Below are positions 19,436 to 28,155 of a stretch of 64,000 nucleotides of DNA, piece after piece. Every line of letters begins with the position of its first letter. Position 1 is the stretch's first letter. The DNA is from Cupriavidus numazuensis (GTDB lineage: Bacteria > Pseudomonadota > Gammaproteobacteria > Burkholderiales > Burkholderiaceae): NCBI RefSeq assembly GCF_905397435.1, contig NZ_CAJPVI010000009.1, positions 62,001-126,000 on the forward strand, given 5' to 3'. The notes under the pieces are model-generated. The model searched no databases. It was not told the DNA's origin and saw only the letters and a list, made by a program, of their open reading frames with translations. A program made the translations under genes and the position numbers.

Positions 19436-19852
19436 ATGAAACTACCTGTCTTGCTGTTGGCAGCTTCGATGGCGCTTGCATGGTCATCGACGGTCAAGGC
19501 TGCTGGTTGTCAGTACGACATGCAATGCAAAGGGGAACGGATTTGCCAGCAGGGGCAATGCGTTTCGCCCGATGCGGACGAGCAGGCGGACTCGCCCGCG
19601 CCCAAGCCCGCGCAAGCCACCAGGGCATCGCCTCCTGCTGCGCCGGCGGCAGTTGCGCCTGCACCGGCCGCGACTGCCACCGCAGCAGCGCCGCCTCCCC
19701 CACCCCCGCCAGCGCCTAGGGGTTGCTGCACGGTAGCGGGCAAGCTGAGGCTGAGCCCGGCCACCGCCGGCGACACGTCGCTGGTGATTGGCGACGCTTG
19801 CCAGGGAATGACGAATTCCGGCAAGCCCGTTCCCGGGACGCTCTGCAACTAG
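19436..19852 (+). CDS. Secreted Cys-rich / Pro-Ala-rich protein of unknown function
   Basis: I do not recognise this 138-residue protein. It has a signal peptide (1-23, VKA-AG), then a compact Cys motif with Cys25, Cys31, Cys37 and Cys42 (C-x5-C-x5-C-x4-C), a pattern seen in small disulfide-bonded extracellular modules. A long Ala/Pro linker with seven consecutive prolines follows, and then a C-terminal domain opening with RGCCTVAGKLRL and ending with GTLCN. GGAGGGG stands five bases before the ATG. The C-terminal part looks like a folded module, so it is probably a real exported protein. Confidence 0.7.
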   Translation: MKLPVLLLAASMALAWSSTVKAAGCQYDMQCKGERICQQGQCVSPDADEQADSPAPKPAQATRASPPAAPAAVAPAPAATATAAAPPPPPPPAPRGCCTVAGKLRLSPATAGDTSLVIGDACQGMTNSGKPVPGTLCN

Positions 19853-19926
19853 GTGGCCTGGCGCGGATCAACGCCGGCGCACGCGCCCATCGGTGCGATG
19901 CGGGCGGGTCGATGTGTCCCGCGCGG

Positions 19927-22900
19927 TCAGGCCGTCACCGGCCCTGCTCCCGCCTCAGGCTTGCTGACGCGGAACCATGCCGCATACAGTGCCGGCAGGA
20001 ACAGCAATGTCAGCACCGTGGCGATGATCAGCCCGCCCATGATGGCCACGGCCATCGGCCCCCAGAACAGCGAGCGTGACAGCGGAATCATGGCCAGCAC
20101 GGCCGCCGCGGCGGTCAGGATGATCGGGCGGCAGCGGCGCACCGCCGCTTCGACGATGGCATTCCACGCCGGTACGCCGGCCTTGATGTCCTGTTCGATC
20201 TGATCCACCAGGATTACCGAGTTGCGGATGATCATGCCGAGCAGCGCGGTGATGCCGAGCTGCGCGACGAAGCCCATCGGTGCGCGCAGCAACAACAGCG
20301 TGGCAGCCGCGCCGATCAGGCCCAGCGGCCCCGTCAGGAACACCATCAGCGCGCGCGAGAAACTGTGCAGCTGAAGCATGAGCAGCGTGAAGATCAGGAA
20401 GATGCACAGCGGCAACTGCGCTGCGATCGACGCCCCTGCCTTGCCGCTTTCTTCCTCTGCCCCTGCCACGGTGATGCGATAGCCCGGCGGCAGTTGCTCG
20501 CGCAGCTTGTTGAGCAGCGGATCGATCTGCGCGGTGACGGTCGGCCCCTGGATGCCGTCCACCACATCGGCCTGCACGGTCACGCCGAAGTCGCGATTCT
20601 CGCGCCAGATCACGCCCGGCTCGGACCGCAGCGACAGCCGCGCCACCTGCGTCAGCGGCACGACGCGGCCAGTGTTGGTGGGCACCTGGATATTGCCCAG
20701 ATCCGACATGGTGTCGCGCTCATTGCGTGGCGTGCGCATCATGATGTCTATCAGCTTGTCGCCGTCGCGGTACTGGCCCACCGGTATGCCGGTCAGTACG
20801 GTTTGCGTGACGCGCGCAATGGAACTCGTGGTCACGCCGAGCGCGCGCGCCTTGTCCTGGTCAATCTCCAGGCGCAGCACCTTGACGCTCTCGTTCCAGT
20901 TGTCGTTGACGCCGACCGTATTCGGGTTCGCACGCATCAACGCCTTGACCTGGTCGGCGAGTTGGCGGACGCCGGCGGCATCCGGGCCGATCACCCGGAA
21001 CTGCACCGGATAGGCCACGGGAGGCCCATTGGGCAGCAGCTTGACGCGCCCGCGCAACTGCGGAAATTGGGTGTTGAGCACCGCAATCACGCGCTGGCGC
21101 AAGGCGTCGCGCGCCTCGGTGCTGACGGGCAGCACGATCACCTGCGCCACGTTGCTTTGCGGGAAGATCTGGTCCAGCGGCAGGTAGAAACGCGGCGCGC
21201 CGGTGCCGACAAACGTGGTGAGGCTCTGCACGTCGCGATCCTGCCGCATGGCGGCCTCGAAGCGCCTGGCCTCGGCCTCCATCTGCGCAAAGCTGGTGCC
21301 TTCCGGCATCCACAACTCGACCATCAGTTCAGGCCGGCTCGAGTCCGGGAAGAACTGCTTCTCGACAAACTTGAACGCATAGATGCCCAGTGCAAACGTC
21401 ACCAATGTGATGACGATGACGGTCTTGCGCCATGTCACGCACCAGTCGACCAAGCGCCGGAAGCTTGCATAGAACGGCGTATCGAACACCTCGTGATGCT
21501 CGCCCCCGCCTGGGCGCGACTTCAGCAACAGGTAGCCCAGGTACGGCGTGAAGTAGACCGCGGCCAGCCACGACAGCACCAGCGCCAGCGCGGTCACGGC
21601 GAAGATGGCGAAGGTATATTCGCCGACCGTGGATTTCGCGAGGCCCACCGGCAGGAAGCCTGCGGCCGTAATCAGCGTGCCGGTCAGCATCGGCATGGCG
21701 GTGGAGCTGTAGGCGAAGGTGGCGGCTTCCATCTTGGAAAGCCCCTCCTCCAGCTTGCGCACCATCATCTCCACTGCAATGATGGCGTCGTCGACGAGCA
21801 GCCCCAGCGCCACGATCAACGCGCCGAGCGATATCTTGTGCAGGCCGATGCCGAAGATGTTCATGAACAGGAACGTCACCGCGAGCACCAGCGGAATCGT
21901 CAGCGCCACCACAAGACCCGGGCGCACATCGAGGCGCAGTGGCCGCGTATGCAGGCCTAGCGAGACGAAGCTGACGCCCAGCACGATCACCACGGCCTCG
22001 ATCAGCACATGCACGAACTCGCCGACCGAACGCTTGACCGCTTGCGGTTGGTCCTGCACCTGCTCCAGCTCGATGCCGACCGGCAACTGCCCGCGCAGGC
22101 GGTCGAACGCGCCGCGCAGGTTCTTGCCGAGCTCGATGATGTCACCGCCTTTCGCCATCGAGATGCCAAGCCCGACCACGTTCTTGCCGTTGTACCGCAT
22201 GGTGCTCTGCGGCGGATCGACGTAGCCGCGATACACGTGCGCAATGTCGCCCAGGCGGATATTCGCAATGCCGTTGGGACCGCGCAGCACCAGGTTCTCA
22301 AGGTCTGAAACGCTGGCGAACTGGCCCGTCACGCGCACCTGCAGGTTATCGGTCGGCGTGACCAGCACGCCGCTGCCATTCAGGTTGTTCTGCTGCGTGA
22401 TCTGGTCGGCAATGGCGTTGATATCGAGCCCTAGCTGTGCGAAGCGCGTCTGGTTGAACTCGATGTAGATCTTCTCGTCCTGCAGGCCCAGCAGCGACAC
22501 TTTGGCCACGGCCGGCACGCGCAGCAGTTCCTGTCGCACCAGGTCGGCATACTCGCGCAGTTCCTTGTAGTTGAAGCCGTCGGCGGACAACGCGTAGATG
22601 GTGCCGTACACGTCGCCGAACTCGTCGTTGAAGTACGGGCCGCGCACCCCGGCCGGCAGCGTCTGCGCGATATCGCCGATCTTCTTGCGTACCGTGTACC
22701 AGATCTGCGCGGTGTCCCTGGCCGGAGACGTGTCCTTGAGCTGGAAGATGACCGTGGTCTCGCCCGGCTTCGAAAAGCTGCGGATCTTGTCGGCATATGG
22801 CACTTCCTGCAGTTGCCGCTCGATCTTGTCCGTCACCTGTACCGCGATCTGCTCGGCGGTGGCCCCGGGCCAGAACGCCTGCACCACCATCACGCGGAAA

Positions 22901-23037
22901 GTAAATGGCGGGTCCTCGTCCTGCCCGAGCCGGAAGAACGCCATCAGGCCCGCCAGCAGCAGCACCACCAGCAGGTAGCGGGTCAGCGGCTGGTGTTCCA
23001 GCGCCCAGCGCGACAGGTTGAAACGGGAATGATCCAT
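19927..23037 (-). CDS. RND efflux permease (AcrB/MexF superfamily)
   Basis: A 1036-residue inner-membrane proton/drug antiporter. The layout is typical: one N-terminal helix, a large periplasmic loop, helices 2-7, a second loop and helices 8-12. The proton-relay aspartates are in GLLVDDAIIAVEMM. The partner adaptor gene lies 9 bases upstream on the same strand, forming an operon. No outer-membrane factor gene follows. The sequence does not show the metal-binding signature of CzcA-type pumps that I would expect, so an organic substrate is more likely, but the substrate is unknown. Confidence 0.92.
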   Translation of the reverse strand: MDHSRFNLSRWALEHQPLTRYLLVVLLLAGLMAFFRLGQDEDPPFTFRVMVVQAFWPGATAEQIAVQVTDKIERQLQEVPYADKIRSFSKPGETTVIFQLKDTSPARDTAQIWYTVRKKIGDIAQTLPAGVRGPYFNDEFGDVYGTIYALSADGFNYKELREYADLVRQELLRVPAVAKVSLLGLQDEKIYIEFNQTRFAQLGLDINAIADQITQQNNLNGSGVLVTPTDNLQVRVTGQFASVSDLENLVLRGPNGIANIRLGDIAHVYRGYVDPPQSTMRYNGKNVVGLGISMAKGGDIIELGKNLRGAFDRLRGQLPVGIELEQVQDQPQAVKRSVGEFVHVLIEAVVIVLGVSFVSLGLHTRPLRLDVRPGLVVALTIPLVLAVTFLFMNIFGIGLHKISLGALIVALGLLVDDAIIAVEMMVRKLEEGLSKMEAATFAYSSTAMPMLTGTLITAAGFLPVGLAKSTVGEYTFAIFAVTALALVLSWLAAVYFTPYLGYLLLKSRPGGGEHHEVFDTPFYASFRRLVDWCVTWRKTVIVITLVTFALGIYAFKFVEKQFFPDSSRPELMVELWMPEGTSFAQMEAEARRFEAAMRQDRDVQSLTTFVGTGAPRFYLPLDQIFPQSNVAQVIVLPVSTEARDALRQRVIAVLNTQFPQLRGRVKLLPNGPPVAYPVQFRVIGPDAAGVRQLADQVKALMRANPNTVGVNDNWNESVKVLRLEIDQDKARALGVTTSSIARVTQTVLTGIPVGQYRDGDKLIDIMMRTPRNERDTMSDLGNIQVPTNTGRVVPLTQVARLSLRSEPGVIWRENRDFGVTVQADVVDGIQGPTVTAQIDPLLNKLREQLPPGYRITVAGAEEESGKAGASIAAQLPLCIFLIFTLLMLQLHSFSRALMVFLTGPLGLIGAAATLLLLRAPMGFVAQLGITALLGMIIRNSVILVDQIEQDIKAGVPAWNAIVEAAVRRCRPIILTAAAAVLAMIPLSRSLFWGPMAVAIMGGLIIATVLTLLFLPALYAAWFRVSKPEAGAGPVTA

Positions 23038-23046
23038 GCCTCGCCC

Positions 23047-24264
23047 TCAGCCTTGCTGCGGGACGGGGGCGGCCGTCGGCGTCGGGGATGGGGCGGACGG
23101 CGCCGATGCTGGCACGACCGCCTGCATCGGCCTGACCCTCTGCCCCGGCTTGAGCAGGTGCACGCCGGCCGTGACAATGGTCTGGCCAGGTGCCAGGCCC
23201 TGGCGCACTTCGATCTCGTTGCCGACCGGATCGCCCAGCGTCACCTGGACCGGCTTGACCGTGCCGGCGGCCGCGTCATAGACCCAGACCTGGTTGCGGC
23301 CCTGCTCCTGCAGCAGCGCGGTCAGCGGCACGCGTACCGCCGGCACTGCGCCCGTGCGCACGAAGGTCACCACCGCGGTCATGCCGAGCTTGAGATCTGC
23401 CGGCGGATTCGGCACCGACACACGCGTGGCATAGGTGCGCGTCACGGGATCGGCGGCGGCCGCAATCTCGCGTACGCGTGCAGGCAATGCGCGGCCCGGA
23501 TCGGCCCAGGTGCGCACCGTCACATCGGTAATGCCGCGTAGCTGGTCGACCTGATCTTCGGGCAGCCCGATGGCGACCTCCTTCTCCGCCGACTGCGCAA
23601 CCCGGATCACCGCCTGCCCCGCGGTAACGACTTGCCCGACCTCCGCATCCACCGCCGTTACCACACCATCGGCATCGGCCAGCAACACGGCATAGGCGGT
23701 CTGGTTGGCCTGGCTGCGCAGGCCTGCCTCGGCCTGCTTGAGGCGCGATTCGGCGGCATCGAAGGTGGCCTGGCGCCGATGCTGCTCGGCAGCGCTGATA
23801 AAGCCCTTCACGAACAGATCGTTGTAGCGTTTGAGGTCGGAGGCTGCCAGGTCGCGGTCCGTGCGCGCCGCATCGAACTGGGCGCGCGAGCCCGCCTCGG
23901 CCAGTGACAGGTCAGTCGGATCGAGGCGCGCCAGCGGCTGGCCTTTGCGTACGACCGCGCCCACGTCAACCAGGCGCGCCGCAATCTTGCCGCCCACACG
24001 GAAGCCCAGCCGCGACTCCACGCGCGGCCGCACGTCGCCAGAGAACTCGAACGTCGTCTTGCCGGTGTGCTGGCTCAGCTGCAGCAAGCGGACGGGCCGG
24101 GCCTCAGGCGCGGGCTCGCTCTTCTTGCCGCAACCCGCCAGCGCCACAACCGCCCCCGCGAGCACGGCGGCGCCAACGCGGACAAGCCGCCGACGCGACA
24201 GGGAATTGGGGGATATCTCGGGACGAACGGCCGCAACTTCCGGCACTTGGCAATGCACTGGCAT
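23047..24264 (-). CDS. RND efflux periplasmic adaptor (membrane fusion protein), lipoprotein
   Basis: The adaptor joins the RND permease to an outer-membrane channel. A hydrophobic segment ends in LAGC, a lipobox, so the mature protein is likely anchored by lipid. Then come a barrel-sandwich part (RVGGKIAARLVDVGAVV), a helical hairpin (about 120-190 after the lipobox), the second lipoyl half and beta-barrel domains. The C terminus is Ala/Pro rich. The start is uncertain: ATG 24264 gives an unusually long pre-lipobox region, and a GTG at 24339 is also in frame. Confidence 0.9.
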   Translation of the reverse strand: MPVHCQVPEVAAVRPEISPNSLSRRRLVRVGAAVLAGAVVALAGCGKKSEPAPEARPVRLLQLSQHTGKTTFEFSGDVRPRVESRLGFRVGGKIAARLVDVGAVVRKGQPLARLDPTDLSLAEAGSRAQFDAARTDRDLAASDLKRYNDLFVKGFISAAEQHRRQATFDAAESRLKQAEAGLRSQANQTAYAVLLADADGVVTAVDAEVGQVVTAGQAVIRVAQSAEKEVAIGLPEDQVDQLRGITDVTVRTWADPGRALPARVREIAAAADPVTRTYATRVSVPNPPADLKLGMTAVVTFVRTGAVPAVRVPLTALLQEQGRNQVWVYDAAAGTVKPVQVTLGDPVGNEIEVRQGLAPGQTIVTAGVHLLKPGQRVRPMQAVVPASAPSAPSPTPTAAPVPQQG

Positions 24265-24606
24265 GGGTAAGCAGCGAATCGAACAACGTGGGAAAGCTGA
24301 TGCGGCCCGTTCCGGAGCCTTGCAGCGCACAATCAGCACAACATGCGTGCGTACCGGAAATTAATAACTGGCCGGTCAGCAATATAGCGACGACCCTCAG
24401 GTGCGTCAAACGCCGGGTGACGAAACTGCCAGAATGACCACCGAAGCTTCCTTCTAGACCGCTGAACGGTACGAAATCACGGTAGGCGCTGCCTGCATGT
24501 GGCCGCTACCAGCACGGGAACCGACTATGGCTCAATGCTACAATCCCGCCGCCGCCAGGCCCTGACGCCGCCCGCACCTACCCTACCTCACCAGACCGAG
24601 ACCGGC
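24265..24606. other. Divergent control region between the RND operon and hpnD
   Basis: No gene is evident in these 342 bases. It holds a good leftward promoter (24381-24409) and a rightward -10-like TACAAT at 24539-24544 that would start a message about 55 bases before the hpnD GTG. No regulator gene of the TetR or MarR kind is adjacent. Confidence 0.55.
24381..24409 (-). promoter_or_regulatory. Sigma-70 promoter of the RND operon
   Basis: On the minus strand TTGACG (24409-24404) and TATATT (24386-24381) are separated by exactly 17 bases. This is the best sigma-70 match I noticed in this part of the window. Confidence 0.65.
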
Positions 24607-25443
24607 GTGACGCCCGATCAGTATTGCCAAGAGAAAGTCGCCCAGAGCGGCTCCAGCTTCTATTACAGCTTCCTGTTCCTGCCCGCCGAACGCCGGCGCG
24701 CGATCACAGCGCTTTACGCCTGGTGCCGCGAAGTCGACGATGTGGTCGACAACGCCCACGACCCTGGTCTGGCCCACCAGCAGCTGGACTGGTGGCGCGG
24801 TGAGTTGCGCCACCTGTTCGAAGGCGAGCCGACTCACCCCGTCACGCAGGCGCTGCGCCCGCACGTCAAGGCCGCTGGCCTGCCGCATGCCGAAATGTCG
24901 GAAGTGCTGGACGGCATGGAGATGGACCTGACCCAGAGCCGGTATCTCGACGAGATCGGCCTGAACCGCTATTGCCACTGCGTGGCCGGCGTGGTCGGCA
25001 CGCTGAGCGCGCGGCTCTTCGGCTACTCGGATCCGCATACGCTGGTGTTCGCCGAGAAGCTCGGATTGTCGCTGCAACTGGTCAACATCCTGCGCGATGT
25101 CGGCGAGGACGCGCGCCGCGGCCGCATATACCTGCCGGTCGACACGCTGCAGCGTTTCCAGGTGCCCGCTTCGGAAATCCTCCAGGGCAAGCATTCCGAG
25201 CGCTTTGTCGCGCTGATGCAATACCGCGCCGGACGCGCCCGTGCGCTGTACCGCGAGGCGCTGGACCTGCTGCCGCGCCAGGATCGCCGCGCCCAGCGCG
25301 CCGGCCTGCTGATGGGCGCGATCTACCACGCGCTGCTCGACGAGATCGAGCGCAGCGACTTCCAGGTGCTGAACCAGCGCATTGCGCTCACGCCGCTGCG
25401 CAAGCTGTGGATCGCCTGGAAGACCTGGCTGCGCAACAGCTAA
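24607..25443 (+). CDS. hpnD: Presqualene diphosphate synthase HpnD (squalene/phytoene synthase family)
   Basis: Condenses two farnesyl diphosphates toward squalene for hopanoid synthesis. The first Asp-rich motif is DDVVDNAHD, the second is in NILRDVGEDARRGRIYLP; both bind the magnesium-diphosphate. GTG 24607 gives 278 residues starting VTPDQYCQ, the usual N terminus; GTG 24499 and ATG 24535 are in frame, but a -10-like TACAAT at 24539 argues against them. The partner genes hpnC and hpnE are not beside it. Phytoene synthase is a less likely alternative. Confidence 0.85.
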   Translation: MTPDQYCQEKVAQSGSSFYYSFLFLPAERRRAITALYAWCREVDDVVDNAHDPGLAHQQLDWWRGELRHLFEGEPTHPVTQALRPHVKAAGLPHAEMSEVLDGMEMDLTQSRYLDEIGLNRYCHCVAGVVGTLSARLFGYSDPHTLVFAEKLGLSLQLVNILRDVGEDARRGRIYLPVDTLQRFQVPASEILQGKHSERFVALMQYRAGRARALYREALDLLPRQDRRAQRAGLLMGAIYHALLDEIERSDFQVLNQRIALTPLRKLWIAWKTWLRNS

Positions 25444-25488
25444 GCCCACAAAGTCATTCCCGCCTTGCACCACGCCGTTCGCCAAGCC

Positions 25489-26748
25489 ATGACCCAGAAT
25501 CCCCATCCGCTCGGACAGAGCATCATTGACCGCGCCGAAGCGCTTGCCCGGTTCTCCGACATGGAAGGCGGCCTGACCTGTGCGTTCCTCACGCCGGCGC
25601 ACCGGTCCGCGCAAGCCCTGCTGGCGCAATGGATGGAGGAAGCCGGCATGCAGGTGCGCATCGATGCCATCGGCAACGTGATTGGCCGGTATGCAGCCGA
25701 TGCCGGCGCCGATGCGCGCGTGCTGATGACCGGTTCCCACTTCGACACCGTGCGCAATGGCGGGCGCTATGACGGCCGTCTCGGCATCCTGCTCCCGATC
25801 GCCGTGGTCGGCGCGCTCAATGCCTCAGGCATCCGCCTGCCCTACCACCTCGAAATCGTCGGCTTCGCCGAAGAGGAAGGCCTGCGCTTCAAGACCAGCT
25901 TCCTGGCCAGCAGCGTGCTCGCGGGCCGCTTCGATGCGGCCTTGCTGGCGCGCACCGATGCCGATGGCGTGACGCTGGCCGAAGCGCTCGCGGCGTCCGG
26001 CCTCCCGGGCCATGGCGAGCTGGCGGCACTGCAGGCCGCTGCCGTCGATCCCGCCACGCTGCTCGGCTTCGTCGAAGTCCATATCGAGCAGGGACCGGTG
26101 CTGCTGAACAAGGACCTGCCGCTCGGCGTGGTCACACAGATCGCCGGGAGCAGCCGTTTCCAGGTGCGCATCGAGGGACAGGCCAGCCATGCCGGCACCA
26201 CGCCGATGGGCATGCGCCGGGATGCCGCCGCCGGCACCGCGGAAATGATCCTGCTGGTGGAATCGCGATGCAGCGCGGTGCCTGCCCTCGTCGGAACGGT
26301 AGGGCAACTCCTGGTACCCGACGGCTCGAGCAATGTCATTCCCGCCGCCTGCACCTTTTCGATGGACATCCGCGCCGGCGAGGACGATATCCGCGAAGCC
26401 GCGATTGCCGACATCGTCGCCGGGATCCAGCAGATCGCGGCGCGCCGCGGCTTGTCGGCCCAGGTCGACCGGATCAAGCCGGTCTTCAACGCGCCTTGCG
26501 CGCGCTGGTTGATGGACCAGTTCAGTGCCGTACTGCGCAAGCGCGGCCTGGCCGCCTTCGAACTGCCGTCCGGCGCCGGGCACGACGCCATGATGATGCA
26601 GCGCATCACCGACGTCGCCATGCTGTTCGTCCGTTGCGGAAATGGCGGCATCAGCCACAACCCGCTGGAAACCATCACTGCCGAAGATGCGCAGCTCGCC
26701 GCCGAAGTGTTCGTGGATTTCCTGCGTCACTTCCAGCCCGAGGGCTAA
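25489..26748 (+). CDS. Zn-dependent hydantoinase/carbamoylase, M20 family
   Basis: A 419-residue amidohydrolase of the N-carbamoyl-L-amino acid hydrolase / allantoate amidohydrolase group. Metal ligands are visible in GSHFDTVRNGGRYDG (His, Asp), FAEEEG (Glu), EVHIEQGP (His) and ISHNPLE (His). These enzymes release ammonia and carbon dioxide from carbamoyl or ureido groups. The ATG at 25489 gives MTQNPHPLG; a TTG at 25465 is in frame. It lies 45 bases after hpnD, but nothing links the two pathways. The exact substrate cannot be told from the sequence. Confidence 0.87.
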   Translation: MTQNPHPLGQSIIDRAEALARFSDMEGGLTCAFLTPAHRSAQALLAQWMEEAGMQVRIDAIGNVIGRYAADAGADARVLMTGSHFDTVRNGGRYDGRLGILLPIAVVGALNASGIRLPYHLEIVGFAEEEGLRFKTSFLASSVLAGRFDAALLARTDADGVTLAEALAASGLPGHGELAALQAAAVDPATLLGFVEVHIEQGPVLLNKDLPLGVVTQIAGSSRFQVRIEGQASHAGTTPMGMRRDAAAGTAEMILLVESRCSAVPALVGTVGQLLVPDGSSNVIPAACTFSMDIRAGEDDIREAAIADIVAGIQQIAARRGLSAQVDRIKPVFNAPCARWLMDQFSAVLRKRGLAAFELPSGAGHDAMMMQRITDVAMLFVRCGNGGISHNPLETITAEDAQLAAEVFVDFLRHFQPEG

Positions 26749-26768
26749 TGTCGGCCCCGCCAGCCGCC

Positions 26769-27122
26769 TTAGCCGCCCTGGTACATCTCGCGCCCGAGGT
26801 CGTATAGGTTCTGCCGAAGTTTGCGGCGCTCGTCGGGCGACAGGCTGGACCCCGAGCGCCCCGGACGGCCGGCGCGCTCGGCCTCGCGCTGTTCGGCTCG
26901 GTGGCGTTCGGCCCGCGCGCGCGCCTCGCGCTGGCCGGAAGCAGCTTCGCTGGCGTGGGTGGAGGGACGCTCGTGCCCGTGCAGCAGGTTGGCCATGCCG
27001 GCCGATTGGGCCACGGCCGGCCTTGGCGCCGCGCACAGCCACAGCGCCGCACCGGCGAGCACCAGACAGACGCCAAAGGCGCCGTGCAAGGTGAGCCCAT
27101 GCCGGTTACGGTTCACTTTCAT
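26769..27122 (-). CDS. Small exported basic protein, unknown
   Basis: A 117-residue protein not recognised by family. It has an N-terminal signal or anchor (about 8-35, ending PAVAQS), then a very polar Arg/Glu/Ala-rich helical stretch, and a C-terminal block SLSPDERRKLRQNLYDLGRE that looks conserved in type (short proteins ending in an LSPDERR-like motif occur in related bacteria, from memory). Start 27122 gives a clean signal peptide; the frame extends further up without one. It converges with the carbamoylase gene, with 20 bases between stops. Confidence 0.6.
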   Translation of the reverse strand: MKVNRNRHGLTLHGAFGVCLVLAGAALWLCAAPRPAVAQSAGMANLLHGHERPSTHASEAASGQREARARAERHRAEQREAERAGRPGRSGSSLSPDERRKLRQNLYDLGREMYQGG

Positions 27123-27411
27123 TGATAATGGCGTTCTTGGCCTCGAACTTGCAGCCGCCTGGACTGCATGAGGCCGGAAAAATTGGTACCCCGTCCGCGC
27201 GATCGCCGCAATGCAATATGCGGCGGACCGCAGATAATCCGATGGCAATACCCACGCCAACCGGATAATGAAGTAGTGCGACGTAGTGCGCGAAAGACGG
27301 TATGCGGCAGTGTAATGGCAGGGTTCGTGCATACCGCAATGCCACAGGGTAAAGTATGTAACGTTTTGTTAAGCCATTTTGAGCGAAAGCGATAGTCGCT
27401 AAGATACCGCC

Positions 27412-28134
27412 ATGGAAAATACCAGCCACAAGATTCTCGTCGTGGACGACGACCCGCGCCTGCGCGATCTGCTGCGCCGCTATCTGGGCGAACAGGGTTT
27501 TACGGTACTAGTGGCCGAAAATGCCACTGCCATGAACAAGCTCTGGCTGCGCGAGCGCTTCGACCTGCTCGTGCTTGACCTGATGATGCCCGGCGAGGAC
27601 GGCCTGTCCATCTGCCGCCGCCTGCGCGGCGCCAACGACCAGACGCCCATCATCATGCTGACCGCCAAGGGCGAGGACGTCGACCGTATCGTCGGCCTGG
27701 AAATGGGTGCCGATGACTACCTGCCCAAGCCGTTCAACCCGCGCGAGCTGATTGCCCGTATCCACGCCGTGCTGCGCCGCAAGGGACCGGCCGAGGTGCC
27801 CGGCGCGCCGTCGGAAACGCCCGAAACGTTCGCGTTCGGCGATTTCGTGCTGAACCTGGCCACGCGTACGCTGACCAAGAACGACGAGGAAATCACCCTG
27901 ACCACGGGCGAATTTTCCGTGCTCAAGGTTTTTGCCCGCCACCCGCGCCAGCCGCTGTCGCGCGAAAAACTCATGGAAATGGCGCGCGGCCGCGAATACG
28001 AGGTATTCGACCGCAGCCTGGACGTGCAGATTTCCCGCCTGCGCAAGCTGATCGAGCCCGATCCGAGCAACCCACGCTTTATCCAGACGGTGTGGGGGCT
28101 GGGCTATGTGTTCATTCCCGATGGCGTGAAGTAA
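27412..28134 (+). CDS. ompR: OmpR-family response regulator
   Basis: A 240-residue regulator with a receiver domain (Asp12/Asp13, phospho-acceptor Asp56 in VLDLMMP, Lys in LPKPF) and a C-terminal winged helix (DVQISRLRKLIE, WGLGYVF). It matches OmpR rather than PhoB by overall resemblance. Paired with envZ 21 bases downstream. OmpR regulates envelope genes in response to osmolarity in enterics; targets here are unknown. The upstream 290 bases contain an inverted repeat GGTATGC / GCATACC (27299-27305, 27329-27335) and a repeated GTAGTGCG. Confidence 0.93.
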   Translation: MENTSHKILVVDDDPRLRDLLRRYLGEQGFTVLVAENATAMNKLWLRERFDLLVLDLMMPGEDGLSICRRLRGANDQTPIIMLTAKGEDVDRIVGLEMGADDYLPKPFNPRELIARIHAVLRRKGPAEVPGAPSETPETFAFGDFVLNLATRTLTKNDEEITLTTGEFSVLKVFARHPRQPLSREKLMEMARGREYEVFDRSLDVQISRLRKLIEPDPSNPRFIQTVWGLGYVFIPDGVK

Positions 28135-28155
28135 TCCGGTCGGCCGCTCAACATC

